DNA from: Corynebacterium sp. p3-SID1056
Lineage (GTDB): Bacteria > Actinomycetota > Actinomycetes > Mycobacteriales > Mycobacteriaceae
Length of the DNA: 64,000 nt
Assembly (NCBI RefSeq): GCF_025152525.1
Contig: NZ_JALXXL010000011.1
Coordinates: 8,812-72,811 of the forward strand
Direction: 5' to 3'
The notes beneath the pieces are model-generated. The model saw only the letters and a list, made by a program, of their open reading frames with translations. It ran no database searches and had not been told where the DNA came from. Positions 27,900 through 35,584 of the stretch are shown piece after piece. Positions within the stretch are counted from its first letter, which is position 1. Every line of letters begins with the position of its first letter. The translations under genes and the position numbers were made by a program.

Positions 27900-28060
27900 A
27901 GCTTCACCCCGCGGTCGGCGCGAGCTATGAGCGCACCCAGCCAGAGCTGTACTTCGGACTTGTGGATCGAACTGACCTGGCGTGTCCCCCATGCTGGCTC
28001 GACCTGGCTTTTAAAAAACGGCTCCAGCACCGCTACGGCGTTTTTGTCGGCGTTTTGTCG
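27900..28060 (-). pseudogene. tyrosine-recombinase (phage integrase) N-terminal relic
   Basis: The minus frame reads ADKNAVAVLEPFFKSQVEPAW, GTRQVSSIHKSEVQLWLGAL, which matches the SAM-like N-terminal domain of phage integrases (usual form 'h..P.wG.r.v..I..s.vq.Wv..L'). No start codon, catalytic domain or Arg-His-Arg-Tyr residues remain, so it is a fragment. It sits 50-210 bp downstream of tRNA-Leu. The rest of the 348-bp gap (27851-28198) shows nothing else. Confidence 0.55.
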
Positions 28061-28198
28061 GCCCAGATTTGGCCGCGGTTGTGCGAGTGAAGCCGCGTGA
28101 GGAGCAATCCTTGGCGGCGGGGTGGGCCTACCCCCCAAGTCGCCCCAAGGTTGAGCACCCCTTACAAGCGCTCCCGCGGGGCACACCCCCCTTGTGCG

Positions 28199-28675
28199 CT
28201 ACATCTTGCTCACGCACTCCTCAGCCGCGTACGAACCGTCCAACTTGCCCTGCGGGATCCTCGGGTAGTTGAACAGCTGCGCGGTGTCTGAATCCGAGGC
28301 GTAGATCGGTCCGGTCCCGTCCTTCGGGTATGTGAAGCTTGTCAAGACCGGATCCGCCTCGTCAGGGAAGATCATCTCGGCAGCGATGAAATCATCGTCA
28401 GCACCTTCCACCATCGTTGCCTTCTCAACTTCGACATCTTCACCGTTGGCGACGATCTTTCCATCGAGAATGCGCCCCATGACGTCCTCAGGGACTGTCA
28501 GGCACTCCCAGTCTTGGCCCTCGGCGGATACGACAATGCCCGTTTTGCCGGGGTCGTTGTTTGCAGAGGAACTGGAGTCGGCGTCGTCGGTTGCTGAAGG
28601 AGTGGAGCACGCCCCCAGGGTTCCGGCGGCGGCAATGATGGCAGCGATAGCTAACGAGGTTCGCATGGTGCTCAT
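28199..28675 (-). CDS. secreted lipoprotein of unknown function
   Basis: 158 residues from ATG 28675 (AAGAAAGAA upstream). Signal MSTMRTSLAIAAIIAAAGTL with lipobox LGAC, then a Ser/Asp/Asn-rich linker and a domain with WECLTVPEDVMGRILDGKIV, FIAAEMIFPDEADPVLTSFTYP and AEECVSKM; the two Cys of the mature domain could pair. Not recognised as a named family. Located between the integrase relic and a gene-poor stretch, so it may be a lineage-specific acquisition. Confidence 0.75.
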   Translation of the reverse strand: MSTMRTSLAIAAIIAAAGTLGACSTPSATDDADSSSSANNDPGKTGIVVSAEGQDWECLTVPEDVMGRILDGKIVANGEDVEVEKATMVEGADDDFIAAEMIFPDEADPVLTSFTYPKDGTGPIYASDSDTAQLFNYPRIPQGKLDGSYAAEECVSKM

Positions 28676-29152
28676 GTTGATTCTTTCTTGTGGTTCTCCC
28701 CGCGGGGCGGGGTAGGGAAACACTGACGTTCAGCCCTGGGGGCTGGCGGTTAATTGTCGCACGACCTGTGGGGTGATGCTGTGATTAGGCTCGTGTATGC
28801 CCCCGCCACGCTTTGATCGTGTGGACGGTGACGCCGAGCTCGGTGGAAAGGCATCGTGGTTGCCACGGACGCCGCGGACAGCCATCTTCGAGGCCACTCC
28901 TCCGCCCATCTGGCGGCCAGTGCCCGGCGGGTGTGCTGGCGATCTTTTGATGACGCTTTCGGGGGGATGCGCTCTTTTTCTCGCTGGTTGGCGAGGGTTC
29001 GTGGTGGTGAGCCATCCGCTGGGCTTCATGCTGTAAAAGTTGTGGAATCGCGCGAAAACAGTTGCGCGTCACGACAGTACACACACCCGCCACCAGGATC
29101 TATACCGGTCGCAGGGTGTGGTAAAAAGCGCGGGCAGCGAGTTTCCCACTAT
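28676..29152. other. gene-poor stretch with possible degraded HTH gene
   Basis: No intact gene is supported in these 477 bp. On the minus strand, at 28785-28850, the frame reads LSTELGVTVHTIKAWRGH, resembling a helix-turn-helix, and an adjoining frame reads ALAARWAEEWPRRWLSA, as if a short DNA-binding gene had decayed by frameshift. The evidence is weak; it may be chance. Confidence 0.3.
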
Positions 29153-29797
29153 TTAGCCCTGCAGCTGACCGAGTGCATGCTCGGCCTGCGCACGGGTGAA
29201 GTGCTCCGGCCCCTCGGTGAGCGCCTTGAGCAATTCGTCTTCCGGTGTGCCGTCGGCCTGCAGCCGCTGCGCAACCTGCAGCGCGAGTGCGTTCCAGTCC
29301 GCCTCCACCGTCTCTACGGCGTACGAGGCAGCTTCCGCGGAAAAGTCTTCCTCATCGCGCAGCTGGTTGTATAGGTTGGACTGGGAGATCGGTTGGGCCG
29401 CGAGGTACTCCTGCGCTGCCTGCAGTGCATCCTGCGATTCGGCGGGAACGTCGCTAGCAGCTTCGGCCTCCGGCGTGCTGTCCTCGGTGCCGGGCAGGCC
29501 CACGACGCCGTCTTCCGCGGTGTCGTGCTCGGACGTTGCGACCGCCTCGCTCGCGTGAGTGCTCTGCGCGGCCTGCGGTGCTGCGGACTCGTTGTCGTTG
29601 CTGCTGAGCAGGAGCCAACCGAGAAAACCGAAGCCGATCGCTGCGAGTAGCCCGACGGTCACCCACTGTGCGGCGGTCGAACGCGGACGCTCCGTACCGA
29701 CCTGCGGCCGCGTTTCGTAGGGGTGCGCCGCGCCCTCTTGGGAGCCAGGGCTGGGCACGGCGTTTACGTTCGTGTGCGGTTCGTTCGGGCTAGTCAT
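29153..29797 (-). CDS. Ltp-family (host cell surface-exposed lipoprotein-like) membrane protein
   Basis: 214 residues; GTGAGG is 4 nt before the ATG. A cytosolic N-terminus (about 43 residues), one helix WVTVGLLAAIGFGFLGWLLLS, an acidic Ala/Glu-rich linker, then two Ltp repeats at the C-terminus: AAQEYLAAQPISQSNLYNQL...FSAEAASYAVETVEADWNALAL and the partial EDELLKALTEGPEHFTRAQAEHALGQ. Ltp repeats occur in surface proteins of Gram-positives and in phage superinfection-exclusion lipoproteins. It lacks a lipobox, so it is anchored by the helix. Confidence 0.8.
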   Translation of the reverse strand: MTSPNEPHTNVNAVPSPGSQEGAAHPYETRPQVGTERPRSTAAQWVTVGLLAAIGFGFLGWLLLSSNDNESAAPQAAQSTHASEAVATSEHDTAEDGVVGLPGTEDSTPEAEAASDVPAESQDALQAAQEYLAAQPISQSNLYNQLRDEEDFSAEAASYAVETVEADWNALALQVAQRLQADGTPEDELLKALTEGPEHFTRAQAEHALGQLQG

Positions 29798-29898
29798 ATC
29801 GCCTCACTTGCGTCTGGGTCTCGGCGGGCTGGAAGCCGCCCTCGGTATCACTGATACGACCATTATGGGGCGGCGTGCCGTCGATAAGCAAAAAGCCC

Positions 29899-30384
29899 TT
29901 AGAGATCCCAGTCGCGTAGGATGCGCCCGACGTGGCCAGAGGCGCGCACATTGTACTGGCACTGCACGATCTTGCCAGCACCGTCTGCGTCGACGTCCAC
30001 CAGGAATGTGGAACGAATGACGCCCTGGGTGACCTTGCCGTACATCTTCTTTTCGCCGAACGCGCCGTAGGCGGTCAGCGTTTCCTTCGACTCGTCCCCG
30101 AGCAGCTCGATACCCAAGTTGTGCTTGGCGCGGAAGTCGGCCAGCTTCTCTGTCGGATCCGGGCTAATGCCGAGCACCGTGACGGAGGCGTTGGTGAATT
30201 CGTCGAGCTTTTCCGTGAAATCGCACGCCTCGGTTGTGCAGCCGGGGGTGTTAGCGCGCGGGTAGAAATACACGATGACGCGCTGTCCGGCGAAGTCTGC
30301 CAGCGAAACTTGCTCGCCCTTGTCGTTAGGCAAGGTAAACGCGGGGGCGGTGTCGCCCTTTTCAAGTCTGATCTGATCGTTCAT
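29899..30384 (-). CDS. bcp: thioredoxin-dependent thiol peroxidase (BCP-type peroxiredoxin)
   Basis: 161 residues from ATG 30384; upstream codons to 30462 are not used. FYPRANTPGCTTEACDFTEKL holds the peroxidatic Cys49 and the resolving Cys54 five residues later, the atypical 2-Cys BCP arrangement; DPTEKLADFRAKHNL and GVIRSTFLVD follow. It reduces organic peroxides in the cytoplasm. Divergent from the DUF3618 gene. Confidence 0.93.
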   Translation of the reverse strand: MNDQIRLEKGDTAPAFTLPNDKGEQVSLADFAGQRVIVYFYPRANTPGCTTEACDFTEKLDEFTNASVTVLGISPDPTEKLADFRAKHNLGIELLGDESKETLTAYGAFGEKKMYGKVTQGVIRSTFLVDVDADGAGKIVQCQYNVRASGHVGRILRDWDL

Positions 30385-30448
30385 ACTTCCCCGTTTTACA
30401 CTACTGTTGTTGAAAGAACTGCTGAACAACGAAATGTAGGAGTACAAC

Positions 30449-30724
30449 GTGGCACGAGACATTCACGACATTGAGCGCGACATCTCCCGTACCCGCAGCC
30501 AGCTGGCGGCTACCCTCGACGAGCTGGCCGACCGCACCAGCCCCGCTACCCTGGCCGGTGGCGCAAAAGATGGTGCCGCTGAGTGGTTGAAGGACGAGAC
30601 GGTGCAGAAGGTGCTCGCCGGTATCGGCGCTGCAGTCGTCGCGCTTGTGGGCATCAAGGTGCTCAACGGCCGGAAGCGGAAGAAGGAGCTGAAGGAGCTG
30701 CAGAAGCTGCTCTCGCGCGACTAA
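30449..30724 (+). CDS. DUF3618 membrane-associated protein
   Basis: 91 residues from GTG 30449 with TAGGAG upstream. The N-terminal DIERDISRTRSQLAATLDELADRTSP is the DUF3618 signature (a predicted coiled coil), followed by one helix VLAGIGAAVVALVGIKVL and a Lys-rich tail. Function unknown. A terminator follows. Confidence 0.88.
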   Translation: MARDIHDIERDISRTRSQLAATLDELADRTSPATLAGGAKDGAAEWLKDETVQKVLAGIGAAVVALVGIKVLNGRKRKKELKELQKLLSRD

Positions 30725-30737
30725 GTAAGCACGGCAC

Positions 30738-30780
30738 AAGGCCGTCCGCCCCGACTCTCATCGCGGGGTGGACGGCCTTT
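30738..30780. terminator. bidirectional terminator between DUF3618 gene and pncA
   Basis: AAGGCCGTCC and GGACGGCCTT form the base of a 15-bp stem with the inner CCCCG/CGGGG pairing and TTT on the plus side; the reverse carries AAAGG to CCTTG, serving the convergent pncA. Confidence 0.88.
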
Positions 30781-30796
30781 GGTGTGCCTGGAGTTG

Positions 30797-31363
30797 CTAG
30801 ACCAGCTCTGCGCCGGCGTCAAACATCTCCTGCAGCGCCCGGGCTCCGGTAGCGTCGTCGACGGGGGAGACCATGCCGCGCAGCACGCGAACCTTCAAGC
30901 CCTCCCGCAATGCGTCGAGAACCGTGGCGCGTACGCAGTGATCTGTGGCGATGCCGCACACGTCGAGCGCTGCGATTTCTTGCGCGTGCAGCCACTCGGC
31001 GAGTGAAGTGCCGTTCGCGTCCTTGCCTTCAAAGGCGGAGTAGGACGCGGAGTATTCGCCCTTGCGGAAGAACACGTCGATGGCGGAGGTATCAATGGGG
31101 CCGCGAATCTCGGCGCCGTAGCTATCTGCGACGCAGTGCGGCGGCCACGTATCCGTGAAATCCGGAGTCTCGGAGAAGTGCTCGCCGGGGTCGATGTGCC
31201 AATCCTGGCTCGCAAGCACAGCGGCGTATTCGCGCGTGCGGTTGTCCTCGGACTCGAGATACTGGGCGATTTTCGACGCCACCTCATCCCCGCGGGCAGT
31301 AGCGAGTGGTCCACCGGGGCAAAAGTCGTTCTGCACGTCTACGAGCAGGAGTGCGGTCTTCAT
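30797..31363 (-). CDS. pncA: nicotinamidase
   Basis: 188 residues of the isochorismatase-like fold: LLLVDVQNDFCPGG (catalytic Asp), SQDWHIDPGEHFS (metal-binding Asp/His), and GIATDHCVRATVLDAL (nucleophile Cys). It converts nicotinamide to nicotinate, which PncB (18710-20047) then uses. The convergent DUF3618 gene shares its terminator. Confidence 0.93.
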   Translation of the reverse strand: MKTALLLVDVQNDFCPGGPLATARGDEVASKIAQYLESEDNRTREYAAVLASQDWHIDPGEHFSETPDFTDTWPPHCVADSYGAEIRGPIDTSAIDVFFRKGEYSASYSAFEGKDANGTSLAEWLHAQEIAALDVCGIATDHCVRATVLDALREGLKVRVLRGMVSPVDDATGARALQEMFDAGAELV

Positions 31364-31518
31364 GGCCCTAACCTTAATAAAGTCTCAATAAATGCGCAAA
31401 CATGCGGGTGTGTTTTCTTATAAATTGTTGAACAATGTGCCGTTTTGTACGCTCGTGCAGATGAAGGTGTGCTCAATGCTGAGTGCTGCTCTCAGGAACG
31501 TGGGGTGCCTGTACATGG

Positions 31519-31561
31519 GAAAACCCCCTTGCTGGCGGTGTGTACCTTGCCGGCAAGGGGG
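31519..31561 (-). terminator. terminator of tRNA-Lys
   Basis: On the minus strand CCCCCTTGCCGGC pairs with GCCAGCAAGGGGG (one G-T or mismatch) and is followed by TTTTC; it lies 9 nt past the tRNA 3' end. Confidence 0.85.
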
Positions 31562-31569
31562 TGAAGCGG

Positions 31570-31642
<73 letters not shown>

Positions 31643-31866
31643 GTATTTTGTTTTGCTGTGCCGCTCTCGGCGACGTTGAAAACAATAACACCATCACACG
31701 CATACCGTGAAATCGCCTGGTCACACTTTGTTTTCGTGATGTGTGAAGCGTGGGGTTTTATTACTGCGCTGGAGTAGCGTTTTGGGGGTGTGTGCCGATA
31801 GGGTGTGTAAGACGGAGTTGTGCAGGGCAGCGCATGGAGGCGCGCAAAGATTGTGGAGGCAGCGAA

Positions 31867-33072
31867 TTGCTCATGCGGAAAACTGCGGTGGCGCGCCGAA
31901 TCGCCAGCGTATTGGCGGTAGGCGTCATGGCGGCAGGGTTGGCATCCTGCACGATTGGTGAGACGGGTAAAGGCGAGGCGTTGGAGAGCGTCGCGCATAC
32001 CGAGGACCAGGAAACTGAACAGCTGCCGGAGCCGCCGGAATTTTCTTTCACTGACGGTGACGAGGAGGTTGCTCCCGGCGACCCGGTAACCGTGAGCTCG
32101 GGGGCGGGCCTGCGGTCAGTGGTCATGACGAACGAAGAGGGCAAGCTCGTCAAGGCCCTGATGAACGAGGAAAAGACCGAGTGGCACACCACGGAGCCGC
32201 TGGGCTACGGGCGTACCTATACGGTGAAGGCGACTGACGCTGCGGGTCAGGAGAAGACGCAAACATTCTCCACTGTCGTGCCTTCCGCGCAGACTAATGT
32301 GTATATGGGCCCGCTCGATGGCGCTACCGTCGGCGTCGGGCAGGCGATTACCTTCCAATTTGACGTGCCGATCCAGGATACGAAAGCCGTCGAGGAGCTT
32401 ATTAGCGTCGAGACCTCGAATGACACGGAGGGCGGATTCTTCTGGCTCGACAGCACTGAGCTGCGTTGGCGGCCGAAGGAGCTGTGGGAGCCCGGTACCG
32501 AGGTGACTGTCACTGCGGATGTCTACGGCAAGGATATGGGCGGTGGCATCTATGGTGAGGAAGATGTTGAGCACAGCTTTACGGTCGGTGACAAGGTCGA
32601 AGCTGTGGTAGATAACAACGACAAGATCTTGCGCTTTTACCGCAACGATGTGCTGGAGCGAGAGTTCCCGATTTCGCTGGGCACTGACGGTTCCTTCGAC
32701 ACGCCGAATGGTACGTACGTGGTGGGGGACATGCATGAGTCGCTGGTGATGGACTCGCGCACCTTCGGTCTGGGCCTGGGGCAGGGCGGCTACGTCACCC
32801 CTGTCTCGTATGCGACGCAGTTGTCTTACTCCGGCATTTACTTGCATGGCGCTCCGTGGGCCGTGTGGGCGCTGGGGAACACGAACCAGTCTCACGGGTG
32901 TATTAACGCCACCATTGCTGATGCGCAGTGGTTCCAGCAAAACGTGAAGCGCGGTGACGTCGTCACGGTGGAAAACACTGGCGGCGGCACGCTCAACGGC
33001 GCGGACGGGCTGGGCTACTGGAATATGGACTGGGAGACCCGCTCTGGCGGGAGTGCGGACCCGAACGCTTAA
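31867..33072 (+). CDS. L,D-transpeptidase lipoprotein (LdtMt2-type)
   Basis: 401 residues from TTG 31867, with GGAGG seven nt upstream; the ATG two codons later is an alternative and the ORF's start at 31750 is unsupported. Lipoprotein signal with lipobox LASC (Cys28), two Ig-like/BIgA domains, then the YkuD catalytic domain: GIYLHGAPWAVWALGNTNQSHGCIN with nucleophile Cys345 and catalytic His. It forms 3-3 peptidoglycan crosslinks at the cell surface, a target of carbapenems in mycobacteria. Monocistronic with its own terminator. Confidence 0.93.
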   Translation: MLMRKTAVARRIASVLAVGVMAAGLASCTIGETGKGEALESVAHTEDQETEQLPEPPEFSFTDGDEEVAPGDPVTVSSGAGLRSVVMTNEEGKLVKALMNEEKTEWHTTEPLGYGRTYTVKATDAAGQEKTQTFSTVVPSAQTNVYMGPLDGATVGVGQAITFQFDVPIQDTKAVEELISVETSNDTEGGFFWLDSTELRWRPKELWEPGTEVTVTADVYGKDMGGGIYGEEDVEHSFTVGDKVEAVVDNNDKILRFYRNDVLEREFPISLGTDGSFDTPNGTYVVGDMHESLVMDSRTFGLGLGQGGYVTPVSYATQLSYSGIYLHGAPWAVWALGNTNQSHGCINATIADAQWFQQNVKRGDVVTVENTGGGTLNGADGLGYWNMDWETRSGGSADPNA

Positions 33073-33098
33073 GGGGCGCGTAGGCGTCGAGAAGCGAA

Positions 33099-33138
33099 AG
33101 GCTCCAGGTGCGATGGTCGCACTTGGGGCCTCTTTTTT
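33099..33138 (+). terminator. rho-independent terminator of L,D-transpeptidase gene
   Basis: AGGCTCCAGGTGCGA / TCGCACTTGGGGCCT (15 bp, with G-T pairs) around TGG, followed by CTTTTTT. Confidence 0.93.
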
Positions 33139-33186
33139 ATTCACGATTTTTGCGTATCTGGCCGGGCATTTTTCTGCACCTCTTTA

Positions 33187-33206
33187 ATTCTATCGGGCGA
33201 TAGATA
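33187..33206. promoter_or_regulatory. AmtR operator 1
   Basis: ATTCTAT-CGGGCG-ATAGATA matches the published AmtR consensus tttCTAT-N6-AtAGat/aA from C. glutamicum at every conserved position. AmtR is the TetR-type repressor of nitrogen-control genes. Confidence 0.88.
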
Positions 33207-33218
33207 GAATCACAGGGG

Positions 33219-33239
33219 TACCTATCGATCTATAGAAAA
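33219..33239. promoter_or_regulatory. AmtR operator 2
   Basis: ACCTAT-CGATCT-ATAGAAAA again fits CTAT-N6-ATAG with the A-rich 3' flank. Its centre is 32 bp (three helical turns) from operator 1 and it ends 10 bp before the amtB start, so the promoter lies within or just before this pair. Confidence 0.85.
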
Positions 33240-33248
33240 GGCAGGGAA

Positions 33249-34652
33249 ATGACACACGATCAACTACTCACCGCCTCGGGTGACACCGGATGGATGCTCA
33301 TGAGCGCCTCGCTTGTGCTGCTGATGACTCCGGGGCTCGCGCTGTTCTACGGCGGCATGGCGGGCCGTCGCAGCGCACTGAACATGATGATGATGTCTTT
33401 CGCCGCGATGGCGGTCGTCCCAGTGATTTATGTGCTGTGGGGGTGGTCGGCATCCTACGGAGGCGACGATCTTGGCGGCATCATTGGCAACCCGCTGCAG
33501 ACGTTCGGGCTGCGCGGAGAGATCATGGATTCCGCCGGAAACTTCATCGCCGGGGATGGCGGCTATCCGCGCGTAGTGGACATCGGCTTCCAGGTCACTT
33601 TCGCCATTATCGCGGTGGCAATCATCTCCGGTGCGCTGGCGGGTCGCGTGAAGTTCGGAGCGTGGTTGGCGTTTGTCGCCGGCTGGGTCAGCCTCGCATA
33701 TTTTCCCATCGCGCACATGGTGTGGGATGGCGGGCTGCTTTCCGAATCCGAGTATTCGATTGCCGCGTGGCTCTTCGGCACTCGCAGTGGGGAAGCAGCG
33801 GTTGCGCCCGTGGACTTCGCAGGCGGCACCGTGGTACACATTTCCGCCGGTGCAGCGGCGCTCGTGCTTGCATGCTTTGTTGGTCCGCGCACGGGCTTCC
33901 CGACGAAGGTGGACAAGCCGCATAACCTCCCAATGGTGATGCTGGGGGCGGCGTTATTGTGGTTCGGCTGGTACGGGTTTAATGGCGGCTCTGCCTTTGC
34001 AGCCGACGGCATGGCTGGCCTGGCGTGGATGAACACTACAGCGGCAACCGCTGCCGCCATGCTGGGGTGGATGGCCGTGGAGGCGGTGCGCGACAAGGCG
34101 GCGACCTCGCTCGGCGGTGCGTCCGGCGCAGTTGCGGGCCTGGTGTCGATCACCCCGGCTGCAGGTGTGCTCACGCCTCTGACCTCGCTCGCGCTCGGTG
34201 CTATCGGCGGCGTGATCGCGTGCCTGGCCATTGGGCTGAAGTACCGCTTCGGCTTCGACGACTCGCTTGACGTAGTTGGCGTGCACCTGTGCGCCGGACT
34301 GTGGGGCACCGTCGGCCTTGCGCTGTTCGCGGAGGGTCGCGGGGTACTCAACGGCCACGTTGGCGAGGGGCTGAAGCTACTGGTGGTGCAGGTAATTATT
34401 GCGCTCGTAGCGCTTGTGCTCTCGGGCGTGGTCACGCTGGCGCTCGCGGTACTTCTCGGCGCGACGGTCGGCTGGCGGGTCAGTGAGGCGTCGGAAAGCG
34501 AAGGCATTGACCTCGGCCAGCATCGCGAATCTGCCTACGATCTCGGCGATGCGGTGGGCACATCGCAGCCGCTCATGCGAGCGCTGCAAGAGACACCCCG
34601 CCCTGCTATTGGCCCGAACAGGCAGCCGCGTGCAGCGGCAGCGAAGGAGTAG
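33249..34652 (+). CDS. amtB: ammonium transporter
   Basis: 467 residues, 11 predicted helices. TGWMLMSASLVLLMTPGLALFYGGM at the N-terminus, DFAGGTVVHISAGAAALV (first pore His region), and DDSLDVVGVHLCAGLWGTVGLALF (second pore His) are the Amt signatures. It imports ammonium under nitrogen limitation; the two AmtR boxes upstream show the control. The C-terminal tail (ESEGIDLGQHRESAYD) is the segment that relays GlnK binding. glnK follows by 6 nt. Confidence 0.96.
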   Translation: MTHDQLLTASGDTGWMLMSASLVLLMTPGLALFYGGMAGRRSALNMMMMSFAAMAVVPVIYVLWGWSASYGGDDLGGIIGNPLQTFGLRGEIMDSAGNFIAGDGGYPRVVDIGFQVTFAIIAVAIISGALAGRVKFGAWLAFVAGWVSLAYFPIAHMVWDGGLLSESEYSIAAWLFGTRSGEAAVAPVDFAGGTVVHISAGAAALVLACFVGPRTGFPTKVDKPHNLPMVMLGAALLWFGWYGFNGGSAFAADGMAGLAWMNTTAATAAAMLGWMAVEAVRDKAATSLGGASGAVAGLVSITPAAGVLTPLTSLALGAIGGVIACLAIGLKYRFGFDDSLDVVGVHLCAGLWGTVGLALFAEGRGVLNGHVGEGLKLLVVQVIIALVALVLSGVVTLALAVLLGATVGWRVSEASESEGIDLGQHRESAYDLGDAVGTSQPLMRALQETPRPAIGPNRQPRAAAAKE

Positions 34653-34658
34653 AGGAAA

Positions 34659-34997
34659 ATGAAGCTCATTACAGCAGTAGTCCAAGTTCACGCAATGCCT
34701 GCGATCCGGGAAGCACTGGAGCACGCGGGAGTGCGCGGGATGACAGTAACCCAGGCGCAAGGCTACGGACAGCAGCGCGGCAGCACGGAAATCTACAGGG
34801 GTGCCGAATTTGAGGCTGCATTTGTGCCTAAGCTCAAGCTGGAAATCGTGACGAGCGAGTGGCAGGTGGACCGGATCGTGGAGGCGATTGTGCACGCGTC
34901 GTCAACCGGAACCGTCGGCGACGGAAAGATTTGGGTAAGCCCCGTCGAGGAGGTCATCCGGGTGCGAACAGGTGAGCGGGGCGAGGAAGCGCTCTAG
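34659..34997 (+). CDS. glnK: P-II nitrogen regulatory protein GlnK with Phe at position 51
   Basis: 112 residues, MKLITAVVQVHAMPAIREAL..., normal P-II length with the T-loop GYGQQRGSTEIYRGAEF and FVPKLKLEIV. The residue normally uridylylated or adenylylated by GlnD, Tyr51, is Phe here (codon TTT at 34809-34811), while Tyr46 is kept. C-terminal KIWVSPVEEVIRVRTGERG is intact. In C. glutamicum adenylylated GlnK lifts AmtR from DNA, and glnD is the next gene; here glnD is missing and an IS21 scar follows instead. GlnK can still be expected to bind AmtB and ATP/2-oxoglutarate. Confidence 0.95.
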   Translation: MKLITAVVQVHAMPAIREALEHAGVRGMTVTQAQGYGQQRGSTEIYRGAEFEAAFVPKLKLEIVTSEWQVDRIVEAIVHASSTGTVGDGKIWVSPVEEVIRVRTGERGEEAL

Positions 34998-35052
34998 CCT
35001 TTTCGGCTGACAAAATATGAGGCCCCGCCACCTTCAGAAGGGGCACGGGGGT

Positions 35053-35475
35053 GTGTTTTGTCAAGTTGGTGTAGGCCATTTCAGTGCGGATTTTTGGGCC
35101 AGTTCGGCGTGGTTTTGGGCCGTGTGAGCGTTGCTGGGGTTTTGGGTTATTTCATGAGGGCGTTTGCCATGCGGTAGGACTGTCCGGTGAAGGTGATCAT
35201 GCGGCCGTGGTGGACGATGCGGTCGATTGCGGCGGCTGCCATGTCGTCGTTGCCGAAGACTTGGCCCCATTGGGAAAACGCCAGGTTTGTGGTGATGATG
35301 AGGCTGCGTTGTTCGTAGGCGTCGGCGATGGCTTGGAACAACAGTCGTGCTCCGTCGGTGCCTATGGGGATGTAGCCAAGCTCGTCGATGACGAGTAGTT
35401 CGTTTTTGCCGAGTGCTGTGAGTTCTTTGTCGAGTTTGCCAGCGAGTTTGGCGGCTGCATCCGTCGCGGGCATCG
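35053..35475 (-). mobile_element. IS21-family remnant (istB end plus terminal region)
   Basis: The segment holds the 3' part of an istB-like gene and the adjoining AT/GT-rich terminal region starting TGTGTTTTGTCAAGTTGG at 35053, with the spaced repeats TGGTGTAGGCCA and GGGCCAGTTCGGCGTGG that IS21-type ends show. The istA transposase gene and other end are absent. The right limit is where the istB frame loses similarity, near 35475. Confidence 0.65.
35147..35473 (-). pseudogene. truncated IstB-like ATP-binding helper protein
   Basis: 108 residues, equal to the C-terminal 40-45% of IstB (normally about 250). LGKNELLVIDELGYIPIGTDGARLLFQ is the Walker B block, SLIITTNLAFSQWGQVF the sensor block, and HHGRMITFTGQSYRMANAL the C-terminal motif; the Walker A half is gone. 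Upstream of Met1 the frame gives no IstB similarity, so this is a 5' truncation, not a full helper gene. It cannot support transposition. Confidence 0.88.
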
Positions 35476-35548
35476 TCGGGAGCGTATGGCGCGGTGGCCT
35501 GTCCTGCTGATGTCTCAGGACGGGTTAGCGGGCGGGTGGGGGGTGGTC

Positions 35549-35575
35549 TTGACGGTTACTAAATGAACATATAGT
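35549..35575 (+). promoter_or_regulatory. candidate promoter of tetR-ABC operon
   Basis: TTGACG (35549-35554) and TATAGT (35570-35575) with a 15-bp spacer, short of the ideal 17; the ATG follows the -10 by 9 nt and has no Shine-Dalgarno, so the first gene may be leaderless. The -10 area is AT-rich against the GC-rich surroundings. Confidence 0.5.
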
Positions 35576-35584
35576 CTGCTAAAC

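Noticed and set aside
33181..33240. Riboswitch-like structure before amtB
   Set aside because: The dyads are fully explained as two AmtR operators.
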